Shown here: positions 18,216 through 27,865 of the stretch, piece by piece
How positions within the stretch are numbered: position 1 is the stretch's first letter
How the letters are laid out: every line of letters starts with the position of its first letter
Origin: Roseibium alexandrii DFL-11
GTDB taxonomy: Bacteria > Pseudomonadota > Alphaproteobacteria > Rhizobiales > Stappiaceae
NCBI RefSeq assembly: GCF_000158095.2
Contig: NZ_CM011002.1
Span: forward strand, 549,541-613,540
Length of the DNA: 64,000 bases
Direction of reading: 5' to 3'
Position numbers and translations under genes: made by a program
Notes under the pieces: generated by a model
What the model was told of the DNA's origin: nothing
Seen by the model: only the letters and a program-made list of their open reading frames with translations
Database searches by the model: none

Positions 18216-18240
18216 CTGCCGGTTATCCGGCGGCTTTTCA
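18216..18240 (+). terminator. Intrinsic terminator of pccA
   Basis: Eight-base stem (GCTGCCGG / CCGGCGGC, one G-T pair) with a TTAT loop followed by TTTTC, starting about 30 bases after the pccA stop and before the FMN riboswitch. Confidence 0.65.
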
Positions 18241-18307
18241 GTCATACTGAATTTTTCAGTCGTTAGCCATTGCGCCTAAAGTTTGAACCCCGTAAACACT
18301 GGTTTCA

Positions 18308-18457
18308 GGAACAGTTCTCGGGGCGGGGTGAAAGTCCCCACCGGCGGTATCAGGGAAACCTGGAGCCCGCGAGCGCCTTGGTAAGTCGTGTTTGCCGAGG
18401 GTCAGCAGATCCGGTGAGAAGCCGGAGCCGACGGTTATAGTCCGGATGATAGAGAGC
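18308..18457 (+). promoter_or_regulatory. FMN riboswitch (RFN element)
   Basis: The conserved RFN blocks are present in order: TTCTCGGGGCGGGGTGAAAG, TCCCCACCGGCGGTAT, AGCCCGCGAGCG, GGTCAGCAGATCCGGTGAGA, GCCGGAGCCGACGGTTATAG and TCCGGATGATAGAGAG. Boundaries are approximate. Downstream, a perfect 7-bp hairpin (18466-18484, ACCGCTT / AAGCGGT) and a CTTTTT stretch near 18498 could form the expression platform. It precedes ribN and should switch it off when FMN is plentiful. Confidence 0.95.
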
Positions 18458-18543
18458 TTGGCTGGACCGCTTGTCTCAAGCGGTGCAGCATATTGGTCTT
18501 TTTGAGACTGTTCTGGATGAAAACTGGAACGGACTTAAAGACG

Positions 18544-19449
18544 ATGGACACCAGACTCTCCTCACTTCAGGCGCAGCCTTTTCTGGCAGCGCTTGCCATG
18601 GTCGGCGCAGGGGCCTCATTTGCCCTTGTAAATGGGGCCCTGCAGGCATCGACGATGCGGCTCGGCGTGCCCTCAACTTCGGCAGCTTTCTGGCAATATG
18701 CGCTTGGTCTCGGCTTTGCGCTTCCCTGGGTGTTGCGGCGCGGGCGAACCGCCTTGAAAACACAGCAGCTCGGGTTGCACCTCCTGCGGGCTTTCCTGGC
18801 TGTCATAGGCATTCAGCTTTGGGTTGCCGGTCTGGCGCGTGTGGAGATCTGGCAGGCGATTGCCCTTGTGATGACGTCGCCGTTCTTCGTTATTCTTGGA
18901 GCCCGGATCTTTCTTGGGGAACAGGTTGGCTGGGTGCGATGGTTTGCGACCATTGCCGGTTTTTCAGGTGGGATGGTGATCCTCGAGCCCTGGTCGCAAG
19001 CGTTCAACTGGAGCGCTTTGCTCCCTGTCGCAGCCGCTGCGTTTTGGGCCGGAACGTCGCTTGTGACAAAAAAGCTGACACAGCGCGAGGCCGCGGATTC
19101 CATCACGCTTTATCTGCTGCTCCTTTTGACGCCCGTAAATGCGGCGCTGGCCTTTGCCGATGGAGGCCTTGTCGTCAGTGGTCCGGCGCTTTTCCTGCTC
19201 GTTGGGGCCGGCCTATTGACCGTTCTTGCGAACTATCTTTTGACGTTGGCCTATCAAAAGGCAGACGCGGCTTTTGTTCAGCCGTTCGACCATCTGAAGC
19301 TGCCGCTCAACATTGCCGTTGGCTTCATTGCCTTCGGTTTTGCGCCAACGGGTGCGTTTTGGCCGGGTGCTCTGGTGATTGTCGGGGCATCGCTCCTGGT
19401 GATGCTCGATGAGCAGAGGCGGGGAAATGCCGCCGCAAAGACAGCATGA
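18544..19449 (+). CDS. ribN: Riboflavin importer RibN (EamA/DMT family)
   Basis: 301 residues with ten predicted hydrophobic helices in two EamA repeats, typical of drug/metabolite transporter-superfamily carriers. The FMN riboswitch directly upstream makes riboflavin uptake (RibN type) the best assignment. Sequence alone would only support EamA transporter. The ATG at 18544 is chosen because it opens just before the first helix; in-frame starts at 18517 and 18493 lie closer to the riboswitch platform and cannot be excluded. Inner membrane. Confidence 0.85.
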   Translation: MDTRLSSLQAQPFLAALAMVGAGASFALVNGALQASTMRLGVPSTSAAFWQYALGLGFALPWVLRRGRTALKTQQLGLHLLRAFLAVIGIQLWVAGLARVEIWQAIALVMTSPFFVILGARIFLGEQVGWVRWFATIAGFSGGMVILEPWSQAFNWSALLPVAAAAFWAGTSLVTKKLTQREAADSITLYLLLLLTPVNAALAFADGGLVVSGPALFLLVGAGLLTVLANYLLTLAYQKADAAFVQPFDHLKLPLNIAVGFIAFGFAPTGAFWPGALVIVGASLLVMLDEQRRGNAAAKTA

Positions 19450-19470
19450 GCCTTTCAGAAACAGTCTATA

Positions 19471-19794
19471 TCAGTCGATCGGCTTGAAGATCGTATCGAT
19501 GGCTTCGAACATGATGTTGTAGTTCCTGATCTCGTTGTCCGAGAAATCATTGTGTGGAACTGCCTTCTTGGCTTCGCTGATGAGGTCGGTTTTGATTTGA
19601 TCAAGATCCAGTCCGATGGCTTCTGCATGCGTGCTGAGTTCGACATGCAGTCTCTTTGCAATGCCCGCATAAGCAACAATGGCCGTGATCGCTTCTGAAG
19701 GATCTTTGGGCACGCGGATGTTGAGTGTTTTCTTTGTGGTCACGCCGATGAGATCCTCTTTCAATAAATGCGGGCTCGGCTGGATGTAGGTCAT
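19471..19794 (-). CDS. Hypothetical protein, 107 aa
   Basis: Not recognised. Soluble, mixed-charge protein with a KKTLNIRVPKDPSEAITAIV segment and likely alpha-helical C-terminal half; no signal peptide or membrane helix. It converges on ribN with a 21-bp gap and is divergent from the acylphosphatase gene. The Shine-Dalgarno is weak. The amino acid composition looks like a genuine protein, but I cannot name a family. Confidence 0.5.
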   Translation of the reverse strand: MTYIQPSPHLLKEDLIGVTTKKTLNIRVPKDPSEAITAIVAYAGIAKRLHVELSTHAEAIGLDLDQIKTDLISEAKKAVPHNDFSDNEIRNYNIMFEAIDTIFKPID

Positions 19795-19950
19795 TTATCG
19801 TCGTGCACAAAGGCGGACGAATAGGCTGGCGCAAGATATTATCCTCATACCGCAAGGTTTTACTGCATAAAGCCCCATTGCAGGTTTGAAACGATCCGCA
19901 ATACTCTAAGTTCAAAGCCAAGGTAACGCTTTTTGAATAAGGGAGTGCCG

Positions 19951-20238
19951 ATGACCCAGGATCCTTTGACCGTCCATCTCCTTATCGAGGGCAGGGTGCA
20001 AGGTGTCGGATACCGGGCCTGGTGCGCCGAGGAGGCCGTGGCTCGAGACCTGTCCGGCTGGGCGCGGAACCTCAAGACCGGCGCCGTTGAGGCCGTTATA
20101 TCCGGTCCATCAGATACGGTGGTCGATATGATGGACGCGCTTTGGCACGGTCCTGCGCTTGCACGGGTCACGTCTGTATCCGATCTTGAGCCGGTTGAGC
20201 CTGCTACCGGACGTTTCACAGTGCGTGAAACGTTTTAG
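19951..20238 (+). CDS. acyP: Acylphosphatase
   Basis: A 95-residue acylphosphatase, the usual size. The phosphate-binding loop GRVQGVGYRAW contains the catalytic Arg, and the WARNL motif holds the catalytic Asn. It hydrolyses the carboxyl-phosphate bond of acyl phosphates. The ATG at 19951, preceded by GGGAG, is chosen over a TTG at 19933. Confidence 0.9.
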   Translation: MTQDPLTVHLLIEGRVQGVGYRAWCAEEAVARDLSGWARNLKTGAVEAVISGPSDTVVDMMDALWHGPALARVTSVSDLEPVEPATGRFTVRETF

Positions 20239-20390
20239 CATGTGGAAGAAGCGTCCGATCCCTTCTCATATGTATCAATTTGAAAATATCACATTGAACT
20301 GTCATTGAAATATCGCAATCATCTGATCTCACATATGAAACAATCATGACGGTGGAACAGGTCCGCCAGAACGAATGCGGGAGTGATCAG

Positions 20391-21611
20391 GTGAAGATTG
20401 CAATTCTTGGTGGTGATGGTTTTGTTGGCTGGCCGACGTCCCTGCATTTGTCCGACAAGGGCCACGAAGTCCACATCATCGACAACCTGAGCCGCCGCTG
20501 GATCGATGCCGAACTCGGCGTGCAATCACTGACACCGATGGATTCCATTCAGGAGCGCACCCGGATCTGGAAACAGGAAACCGGCAACACGATCCGGTTC
20601 CATCTGATCGACATTGCCGAGAACTACGAGGTCTTCAAGGCGTGGCTCGCCGAAGAGCGCCCGGATGCGATCATCCATTTCGCCGAACAGCGCGCCGCGC
20701 CCTATTCGATGAAATCGGACCAGCACAAGAACTATACCGTCACCAACAACGTCAATGCGACGCACCACTTGCTCAATGCCATGGTGGAGCTCGATCTGGA
20801 CGCTCATCTCATCCACCTCGGCACCATGGGTGTTTACGGCTATTCCAACGTTGGTGCGGCGATCCCGGAAGGGTACTTGAGCGTCGACGTCGAAACACTC
20901 TCCGGCGCGACCGCCTCTCAAGAGATTCTTTACCCGGCCAATCCCGGCTCGATCTATCACATGACCAAGTGTCTCGATCAGCTCCTCTTTCAGTTCTACG
21001 CCAAGAATGATGGCTTGCGGATCACGGACCTGCATCAGGGCATTGTCTGGGGAACGCATACCGAGCAGACGCTCAAACACAAGCAGCTGATCAACCGGTT
21101 CGACTATGACGGCGACTATGGCACCGTGCTCAACCGCTTCCTGATCCAGGCAGCGATCGACTATCCGCTAACGGTCCATGGAACAGGTGGCCAGACCCGG
21201 GCCTTCATTCATATTCAGGATTCGGTCCGCTGCATCGAGCTCGCCCTGGACAACCCGCCGGAGCGCGGCGACCGGGTGATGGTGTTCAACCAGATGACGG
21301 AAACCCACCGCGTGCGCGATCTGGCCGAGCTCATTTCCAAGCTGACCGGCGCAAAAATCGCCTATCTGCCGAACCCGCGCAAGGAAGCGCCGGAAAACGA
21401 TCTGGTGGTCAAAAACGAACAATTCCTGGAGCTTGGCCTCAATCCGATCAAGCTTGAAGACGGCTTGCTGAGCGAAGTCGTGGATGTAGCGAAGGCCTAC
21501 GCCTACCGGATTGACCGCAGCCGGGTTCCGGCCGTTTCTGCCTGGACGAAGGAGATTGCCGCCGACATCGAACGCGATCCGGAGCACCCGCGTTTGAAAT
21601 CTGTTTCTTGA
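20391..21611 (+). CDS. sqdB: UDP-sulfoquinovose synthase SqdB
   Basis: A 406-residue extended short-chain dehydrogenase with the N-terminal NAD loop KIAILGGDGFVGWP, the NLSRR segment after the second strand, FAEQRAAPYSM (near residue 100), GTMGVYGYSN with the catalytic Thr, and the YHMTK dyad (Tyr/Lys). These residues are characteristic of SqdB, which makes UDP-sulfoquinovose from UDP-glucose and sulfite for the sulfolipid SQDG. The GTG at 20391 with GGGAG eight bases upstream is preferred to the ATG at 20346, since homologues begin at MRIA. It heads the sqdB-sqdD-sqdC operon. An AT-rich stretch at 20265-20345 probably contains the promoter. Confidence 0.92.
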   Translation: MKIAILGGDGFVGWPTSLHLSDKGHEVHIIDNLSRRWIDAELGVQSLTPMDSIQERTRIWKQETGNTIRFHLIDIAENYEVFKAWLAEERPDAIIHFAEQRAAPYSMKSDQHKNYTVTNNVNATHHLLNAMVELDLDAHLIHLGTMGVYGYSNVGAAIPEGYLSVDVETLSGATASQEILYPANPGSIYHMTKCLDQLLFQFYAKNDGLRITDLHQGIVWGTHTEQTLKHKQLINRFDYDGDYGTVLNRFLIQAAIDYPLTVHGTGGQTRAFIHIQDSVRCIELALDNPPERGDRVMVFNQMTETHRVRDLAELISKLTGAKIAYLPNPRKEAPENDLVVKNEQFLELGLNPIKLEDGLLSEVVDVAKAYAYRIDRSRVPAVSAWTKEIAADIERDPEHPRLKSVS

Positions 21612-21618
21612 AGTCCCA

Positions 21619-22473
21619 ATGGCAAGCGATCATCCGGTCTTTGAGACAGCGGCCACCAGTCCACATGCCTATGTGACGCTGGTGACCAACGCCGATTATG
21701 TGCTCGGTGCAACTGCGCTCCTGCGCTCCTTGCGTCTCAGCGGAACGCAAGCGGATCTCGTGGTGCTCTATACGCCGGGTGTCGATCCTGGCGATCTGGA
21801 AGCGCTCCGCGAGTTCTCGCCGCGTCTCGGCCAGTGTGATCGTCTGCCAACGTCCAATGCGTTCAACGAACGGCATGAGCGGGGACGGCTGCACAAGGCG
21901 GCGCCGTTCACAAAGGGCGGCAAGCCGGTTTTTCATACCCCGCTCGACAACTTCGTGAAGCTGCGTCTCTGGCAGCTCGAGGAATATGAGAGCATGGTCT
22001 TCATTGATGCTGATGCACTCGTTCTGAAGAACTGTGACAAGCTGTTTGCGTATCCGGAGTTTTGTGCGGCCCCGAATGTCTACGAGGCGCTGGGCGACTT
22101 TCACCGGATGAACAGCGGCGTCTTTACCGCCCGTCCCAATGCGGACACCTATGTGGATATGGTCAAGAAGCTGGATGCCCCGGAGGCGTTCTGGCGGCGG
22201 ACCGATCAGACCTTTCTGGAAAGCTATTTTCCTGACTGGCATGGCCTGCCGGTTTTCTACAACATGCTGCAATATGTCTGGTTCAATCTGCCGGACCTCT
22301 GGGATTGGAACCAGATCCACATTCTGCACTATCAGTATGAAAAGCCGTGGCAAACGGGCCATGCGCGGTCAGATCTCTTGCGCCCCTTGATTGATCTGTG
22401 GCAGGCCTTTCATGATGGACGGAATGTTGGCGGCATGCTTGCCAGCCTGCCGTGGCCACCTGCACAGAAATAG
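21619..22473 (+). CDS. sqdD: Glycosyltransferase SqdD (glycogenin-like, GT8 fold)
   Basis: 284 residues. The N-terminal YVTLVTNADYVLGATALL strand-helix and the MVFIDADALVLKN segment (DxD metal/nucleotide site near residue 124) mark a GT-A enzyme of the glycogenin type. An HxxYxKPW-like end (LHYQYEKPW) is also present. In Rhodobacter the equivalent SqdD is needed for SQDG formation and is thought to transfer sulfoquinovose to diacylglycerol. It begins seven bases after the sqdB stop. Confidence 0.85.
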   Translation: MASDHPVFETAATSPHAYVTLVTNADYVLGATALLRSLRLSGTQADLVVLYTPGVDPGDLEALREFSPRLGQCDRLPTSNAFNERHERGRLHKAAPFTKGGKPVFHTPLDNFVKLRLWQLEEYESMVFIDADALVLKNCDKLFAYPEFCAAPNVYEALGDFHRMNSGVFTARPNADTYVDMVKKLDAPEAFWRRTDQTFLESYFPDWHGLPVFYNMLQYVWFNLPDLWDWNQIHILHYQYEKPWQTGHARSDLLRPLIDLWQAFHDGRNVGGMLASLPWPPAQK

Positions 22474-22485
22474 AAAAGTCGATCC

Positions 22486-23379
22486 ATGGATATTCTTATC
22501 ACCGGGGCTACGGGGCAGCTCGGCCGGTTTATCGCCAGCCGTTTGCGCCAGGACGGCCACCAGATCTCGTGTCTGGGCCGCACGCCATCCGACATCCCGG
22601 AAGACAAGTTTGTCAAATGGGACTTGGATGATCGCAAAATTACACTGCCGGCGGCCGATGCGCTGATCCACTGTGCCTTGTCTCATGTGCCGGGTAAGTA
22701 CCGGGACGGGGAGGGCGATGACCCCCATGGGTTCATTGACCGGAACGTCGAAGGAACGCAGGCACTGTTCCAGGCAGCAAAGGCTGCTGGTGCTGCTCAG
22801 TGTGTGTTCCTCTCCAGCCGCGCGGTCTATGCCGGAGCAAGCGAATGGGGCGTTTTGACGGAAGACTCGCCTGTCGACCCGGACAGCTTTTACGGCAAGG
22901 TCAAATATGCCGGTGAACTGGCGCTTGAGGTGCTAAGCGATGCCAACTTCAAGGGCACTGTCATCAGAGCCACTGGCGTTTATGGATGCCCTCCGGGCCT
23001 GGAAACCCACAAATGGACCAAAGTTCTCGATGACTTCGCCAAAGGTGATGCCGTGATCCCTCGAGTCGGCACGGAAGTTCACGGCGAGGACCTTGCAATC
23101 GCTGTCGCGCTGCTTTTGGAAGAGCGTGCACGTAGTGAGGCCGTCTTTGATGTGTTCAATGCGTCCGACATGCTGCTTGATCTTCGGGATCTTCTGAAGA
23201 TTTACCAGGAAACGTTTGGCCTTGAGTGGCACTTGCCGATCCGTGCGCCGGGACCTGTGGGCGTTATGGATATAGCAAAACTGGTCAGGCTCGGCTGGTC
23301 TCCCGGCGGCAAGGCTAAACTGGAAAGGTTCATCCAGTCTTTGCCCGCACCTGCCGAAACCGAAGTGTCGGCGGGCTAA
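22486..23379 (+). CDS. sqdC: NAD(P)-dependent epimerase/reductase SqdC
   Basis: A 297-residue extended SDR protein with the dinucleotide loop ITGATGQLGRFIA and a catalytic YGKVK (Tyr/Lys, near residue 147). It lies 12 bp after sqdD, in the same sqdB-D-C order as the Rhodobacter sulfolipid operon. Rhodobacter sqdC mutants still make some SQDG, so its role is accessory. The symbol rests on operon position more than on sequence. Confidence 0.78.
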   Translation: MDILITGATGQLGRFIASRLRQDGHQISCLGRTPSDIPEDKFVKWDLDDRKITLPAADALIHCALSHVPGKYRDGEGDDPHGFIDRNVEGTQALFQAAKAAGAAQCVFLSSRAVYAGASEWGVLTEDSPVDPDSFYGKVKYAGELALEVLSDANFKGTVIRATGVYGCPPGLETHKWTKVLDDFAKGDAVIPRVGTEVHGEDLAIAVALLLEERARSEAVFDVFNASDMLLDLRDLLKIYQETFGLEWHLPIRAPGPVGVMDIAKLVRLGWSPGGKAKLERFIQSLPAPAETEVSAG

Positions 23380-23397
23380 ATCAGAAAACCGTTCTCA

Positions 23398-26300
23398 TTA
23401 CTCCGCAGGCGGGGTTTCGGCTCCTGCCGCCGGGCCACGTTTGCCGAGTTCAGTGTTCAGCCGCCGCTCGATCGCGGAGCGTGGTTCTGTGAAGCGCGCC
23501 AGCAAGCTGTAGAGCACCGGCGTCAGGAACAGTGTCAGGATACCGGACAGGAGCAACCCGCCGACAATCACGGTTCCAATTGCAATGCGGCTCTCGGCAC
23601 CTGCACCGCTCGCCAGCACCAGCGGCATTGCCCCCAAAACGGTGGACACGACTGTCATCACGATTGGCCGGAGACGCAGTACCGTTGAATCGATGACGGC
23701 TTGCGTGACGTCCTTGCCTTCATCCCTGAGCTGATTTGCGAATTCAACGATCAGAATGCCGTTTTTCGCCATCAGCCCGACAAGCAATATGATGCCGATC
23801 TGGCTGTAGATGTTGAGCGACAAGCCGGCTGCTGCCAACGAAAAGACGGCGCCCGCAACGCCGAGCGGCACGGTCAGCATGATCACGAATGGGTGGACAA
23901 AGCTTTCGAACTGGGCTGCGAGGACCAGAAACACGATCAAGAGGGCCAGCGCAAAGGTGAAACCGGCGCCGCTGGATGTTTCTCGGAACTGTTGGGACTG
24001 ACCGGCAAGGCTGATCCTGGCTTCAGCGGGCAGGATCTCAGCAGCAGCACCCTCCATATATTCGATGGCGTCGCCGAGCGAATACCCTTCCGCAATGGAG
24101 CCTTCGATCGTGATGGACGGCAAACGGTCGTAGCGCCGCAGTTCCGCAGCCGCAGCGTTGACATCGAGCGACACAAGGGCGCTAAGCGGTACGAGCGTGT
24201 CGCCGTCATCTGAGCGCAGGAAGATGAATTCGATATCCGTTGGAGACGCCCGGTCGTCGGCTGCAGCCTGCACAAGGACTGGGTATTCGCGGCCACGTTC
24301 GAGAAAGGTGGTCACTTCGCGGGATGCCAGCAGCGTTTGCAGTGTCGTTGCAATTGTTTCAACGGAAATGCCTAGATCATCAGCGCGTTCACGGTCGACG
24401 GAAATGTCGAGCTGCGGCTGGTTTTCCTCGTAATCCATTTCCAGATTGCGAAGACTCGGGTTTTCCTGACCGCGCTCCAGAAGCCGTGCGGCCCAAACCT
24501 TTACGCTTTCAAAGTCGGGACCGCTGACAACGATTCGGAGCGGCGTGCGGCTGCCACGCAAACCAAGGCCAGCTGGCGTGATGGGAAAGCCCCGCGCAGC
24601 CGTAATCTGGCCCATGCTTGGGATCATGGCCCGGACGACGTCGCGGTGGGATTTTTCCCGGTCTTCCCAGTCCGCGAGGCGCAGGACGACAAAGGCCCGG
24701 TTCTGACGGCCCCAGGTGCCGGTGTAGGTGAAGACCGTTTCGATATCGCCGGAAGCGGCGAGCGGTTCTGCAATGCCTTCAACTTGACGGGAAGCCTGAT
24801 CGGTGAACCCAACCGTACTGCCTTGAGGGGCAGACAGGGGCACAAAAACAATTCCGCGGTCCTCGCTCGGGGTCAGTTCGCGCGGCAGCTGCTCGTAGAC
24901 GACAAAGCCGAGTGCGGCGATGCTGCCTGCAAGCGCGAGGATGACGAGTGGCATGCGGACTGCAAGCGTGACACCTTTGCGAAACCACCGAAGCACCAAG
25001 GTCTCGGCAGGGGTATCTTCGTTGGAGCCAGCCTGAGGTTTTTTGGATCTGGTCAAAATACGGGATGCCAGTGCGGGGCATGCGGTCAGCGCAACAAAGG
25101 TCGAGATAACCACCGCGCTCGCCATCACGAACCCGAACTCGACAAAGAGCCGCCCGACCTGGCCTTGCAGGAAGGAGAGGGGCACAAACACGGCAATCAG
25201 TGTCATGGACGTTGCAAGGACGGCAAAAGTGACCTGGCGGGTGCCCAGGAAGCTTGCCATCAACGGGCTCTCACCGAGATCGATGCGCCGCTGGATGTTC
25301 TCCAGAACGACAATTGCGTCATCAACCACCAGGCCGATGGCCAGAAGGAGGGCGAGAAGTGTCAGGACGTTCACCGAGAACCCGAGTGCGGAGATCGCCG
25401 CAAAGGTTCCGATCAAAGCGATCGGGATCGTGATTGCTGGTATCAAGGTTGCGCGCAGGGATCGCAGGAATAACAGGATCACAAGGACAACAAGCCCGAG
25501 TGACACACCCAGGGCAATCACCACTTCCCGGATCGAGGCCCCAACGAAAATAGCATCGTCCGAGCCGACTTCGATCTGCATGTCGGCTGGCAGGTTCGGC
25601 TGAAGCGCATCGATTTCTTCACGGACGGCTTCTGAAATGGCAAGCGTGTTTGATTGGCTTTGCCGAATGACCGCCAATCCGACGGCAGTCTTGCCATTGT
25701 TCCGGACAATCGTGTCCTCCTGCGCAACACCAGCGACTACCGTTGCAATATCGCGAAGCCGGATCGGATACCCCCCGACACGCTCAATTACGACATTTGA
25801 AAAGGCATCGACTGTCGGTAATCGGCTGTCCAGGCGCACCGACAATTGGCGCACGTCTGACTCCAGTTCGCCCGCCGGCAATTCTAGGTTGGCGCGCTGG
25901 AGGGCGCGTTCAATGTCAACGACCGTGAGATTCCGGGCGGCCATGGCGCGGCGATCCAGCCAGACACGCACGGCCTTCGGGCGTCCGCCATAGGTGTCGA
26001 TCGATGCAACGCCCGGGACTGTCGCCAGCCTGTCGATCACATACCGGTCGACATAGTCGGTGATCTCAGCCGCACTTAACCTGTCGGATGTGACGGCGAG
26101 GCGCATCACTGGATCTGAATCCGCATCGTTCTTGACCACTTGCGGTTCGTCCGCATCGGCCGGAAGATCTGCCCGGACACGGGAAACAGCATCGCGCACA
26201 TCGTTTGCAGCCGCATCAATGTCGTTGCCGACTTCAAACTCCACGACGACACGGCTGCGGCCGCGGCGGCTACTCGAGCTGATCGTCTTGACCCCGGCCA

Positions 26301-26517
26301 CACCAGCCACGGATCCCTCGATAATCTCTGTGAGATCCGTGTCGATGACTTCCGGAGCCGCGCCGCGATAGGTTGTCGTCACTGTGACAACCGCCGTATC
26401 GATATCAGGAAGTTCGCGGACCGGGATGGAGGTCAGGACCCCAATCCCGAATACGATGATCAGAAGACTTGCAACGGCGGCGAGAACCGGTCGGCGGATA
26501 GCAAGATCGGACAGCAT
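23398..26517 (-). CDS. RND-family efflux pump permease (HAE1/AcrB type)
   Basis: A 1,039-residue proton-driven RND transporter: a membrane helix at residues 10-30, the first periplasmic domain, helices 2-6 with GLVVDDAIVVLEN (the paired proton-relay Asp), a second periplasmic domain, and helices 8-12 with GLMAKNGILIVEF. Length and motifs fit AcrB-like pumps. The N-terminus has LSDLAIRRPVLAAVASLLI, as in family members. Substrates are not predictable. It is six bases downstream of its adaptor gene. No outer-membrane TolC-type gene is seen nearby, so the pump must borrow one. Confidence 0.92.
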   Translation of the reverse strand: MLSDLAIRRPVLAAVASLLIIVFGIGVLTSIPVRELPDIDTAVVTVTTTYRGAAPEVIDTDLTEIIEGSVAGVAGVKTISSSSRRGRSRVVVEFEVGNDIDAAANDVRDAVSRVRADLPADADEPQVVKNDADSDPVMRLAVTSDRLSAAEITDYVDRYVIDRLATVPGVASIDTYGGRPKAVRVWLDRRAMAARNLTVVDIERALQRANLELPAGELESDVRQLSVRLDSRLPTVDAFSNVVIERVGGYPIRLRDIATVVAGVAQEDTIVRNNGKTAVGLAVIRQSQSNTLAISEAVREEIDALQPNLPADMQIEVGSDDAIFVGASIREVVIALGVSLGLVVLVILLFLRSLRATLIPAITIPIALIGTFAAISALGFSVNVLTLLALLLAIGLVVDDAIVVLENIQRRIDLGESPLMASFLGTRQVTFAVLATSMTLIAVFVPLSFLQGQVGRLFVEFGFVMASAVVISTFVALTACPALASRILTRSKKPQAGSNEDTPAETLVLRWFRKGVTLAVRMPLVILALAGSIAALGFVVYEQLPRELTPSEDRGIVFVPLSAPQGSTVGFTDQASRQVEGIAEPLAASGDIETVFTYTGTWGRQNRAFVVLRLADWEDREKSHRDVVRAMIPSMGQITAARGFPITPAGLGLRGSRTPLRIVVSGPDFESVKVWAARLLERGQENPSLRNLEMDYEENQPQLDISVDRERADDLGISVETIATTLQTLLASREVTTFLERGREYPVLVQAAADDRASPTDIEFIFLRSDDGDTLVPLSALVSLDVNAAAAELRRYDRLPSITIEGSIAEGYSLGDAIEYMEGAAAEILPAEARISLAGQSQQFRETSSGAGFTFALALLIVFLVLAAQFESFVHPFVIMLTVPLGVAGAVFSLAAAGLSLNIYSQIGIILLVGLMAKNGILIVEFANQLRDEGKDVTQAVIDSTVLRLRPIVMTVVSTVLGAMPLVLASGAGAESRIAIGTVIVGGLLLSGILTLFLTPVLYSLLARFTEPRSAIERRLNTELGKRGPAAGAETPPAE

Positions 26518-26523
26518 GGACCG

Positions 26524-27666
26524 TCAGCTCCGTTGACGCGGTTGGGCCTTCGCGGCGGTTTCCGGCGTTCCGGAGGCATCATCCTGCGCTTCGGGCTGAC
26601 CGTCGATCACCTCGATCTTGCTGCCATCGCGCAGCGATTGGATGCCACGGTGAATGACAAGGTCACCAGCTGCCACGCCTTCTGAAATCTGAACGAACCC
26701 GTTCCGGCGCAAGCCTGTCACCACATTGCGCCGATCTGCCGTGTCTCCATCGGCGACAAATAGGAAAATGGTTCCGCCTTCGACCTGCAGGGCTTCTTCA
26801 GGAACAACAATCGCCTGGCGGATGCTCAACTCAATCTCGAGCCGCATGAACATCCCGACCGGCAAGACCCGATCCGGGTTGGGCAGGCGGGCCCGGACGC
26901 GGAAGGACCGGGAGGCTTGATCGACACGGCTGTCAATCGCAGCAACATTTCCGGTGAACGAGCGGCCGGGGAACGCTGCGCTGGTGGCGGTGACCGGCTG
27001 ACCTTGCACGATCTGCCCGTAGACAGTTTCGGGCAGACGGAACTCGATTTCGACCTCGGCCAGATCATCCAGATGCGTGATCACATTGGATGTTTCCACC
27101 CGGGCTCCGAGATCAATCGAGCTGATGCCCAAAACTCCGGTGAATGGGGCGCGGATGGTCCGGTCCGCCAAGCGGCGTTGCGCCCGGTCGAGTTCGGCAT
27201 TGGCGATTGCAAGTTCTGAGCGCAGCTGTTCCAGATTCGCCTGACTGATCGTGTTGGTCTGGCGCAAGGACTCCGCGCGTTCCATGGCGAGGCGGCGTTC
27301 ATTCACGCGTGCCTTGGCTTCTGCAAGCGTTGCCCGTTCAATCTCATCATCCAGCCGCGCAAGAACAGTCCCTGCAGTTACTTCCTGGCCGGACTTGATG
27401 TCGATCTCGACAATACGTCCCTCTGCCAGAGGCACGATATCGACAGCCCGCAAGGCGCGCGTCGTGCCGACTGCTTCGGCAAAGACGGGGAGTTCTGTTT
27501 CTTTGGCATGAACAGCCTCAACCTTGACCGTTCTGGCACCACGTTGGCTGCGTTCGCCAGAGCCCTCGGCTGCGCTCGTCATGTGGGTCTGGTAATACCA
27601 GTAACCGCCGCCCGCGAGCCCGGCCAGCACACACAGCACCACCAGTTGCTTGAAAAATCCCATCAT
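26524..27666 (-). CDS. RND efflux periplasmic adaptor (MFP/HlyD family)
   Basis: About 380 residues starting at the tandem ATGs near 27666. An N-terminal membrane anchor (FFKQLVVLCVLAGLAGGGYW) is followed by the lipoyl/hairpin region (DIKSGQEVTAGTVLARLDD, then a coiled coil with RVNERRLAMERAESLRQ). Next come the second lipoyl half TIRAPFTGVLGI and beta-barrel domains with PGRSFTGNVAAIDSRVDQASR. It bridges the RND pump to an outer-membrane channel. The frame extends upstream to 27723 but without a plausible signal; translation from 27666 places the anchor at the N-terminus. Confidence 0.9.
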   Translation of the reverse strand: MMGFFKQLVVLCVLAGLAGGGYWYYQTHMTSAAEGSGERSQRGARTVKVEAVHAKETELPVFAEAVGTTRALRAVDIVPLAEGRIVEIDIKSGQEVTAGTVLARLDDEIERATLAEAKARVNERRLAMERAESLRQTNTISQANLEQLRSELAIANAELDRAQRRLADRTIRAPFTGVLGISSIDLGARVETSNVITHLDDLAEVEIEFRLPETVYGQIVQGQPVTATSAAFPGRSFTGNVAAIDSRVDQASRSFRVRARLPNPDRVLPVGMFMRLEIELSIRQAIVVPEEALQVEGGTIFLFVADGDTADRRNVVTGLRRNGFVQISEGVAAGDLVIHRGIQSLRDGSKIEVIDGQPEAQDDASGTPETAAKAQPRQRS

Positions 27667-27865
27667 CCAATGCCTTCGTCGGAATGGTCCAGCGTGACAA
27701 CGGGTCAGCTTTGGTCCCTGCAACTCATAGATATATTGTCGGTGGCAATCAGATCAAGTCAGCCGGGGCGGTCAAGCAAGACGGGATAAGAGATGACGCA
27801 GCGGATCTCATCAATCTCCGCACGGCTGCAGTGAGCCGCGCGGAACTTGTTTTTGCACAGGCCAA

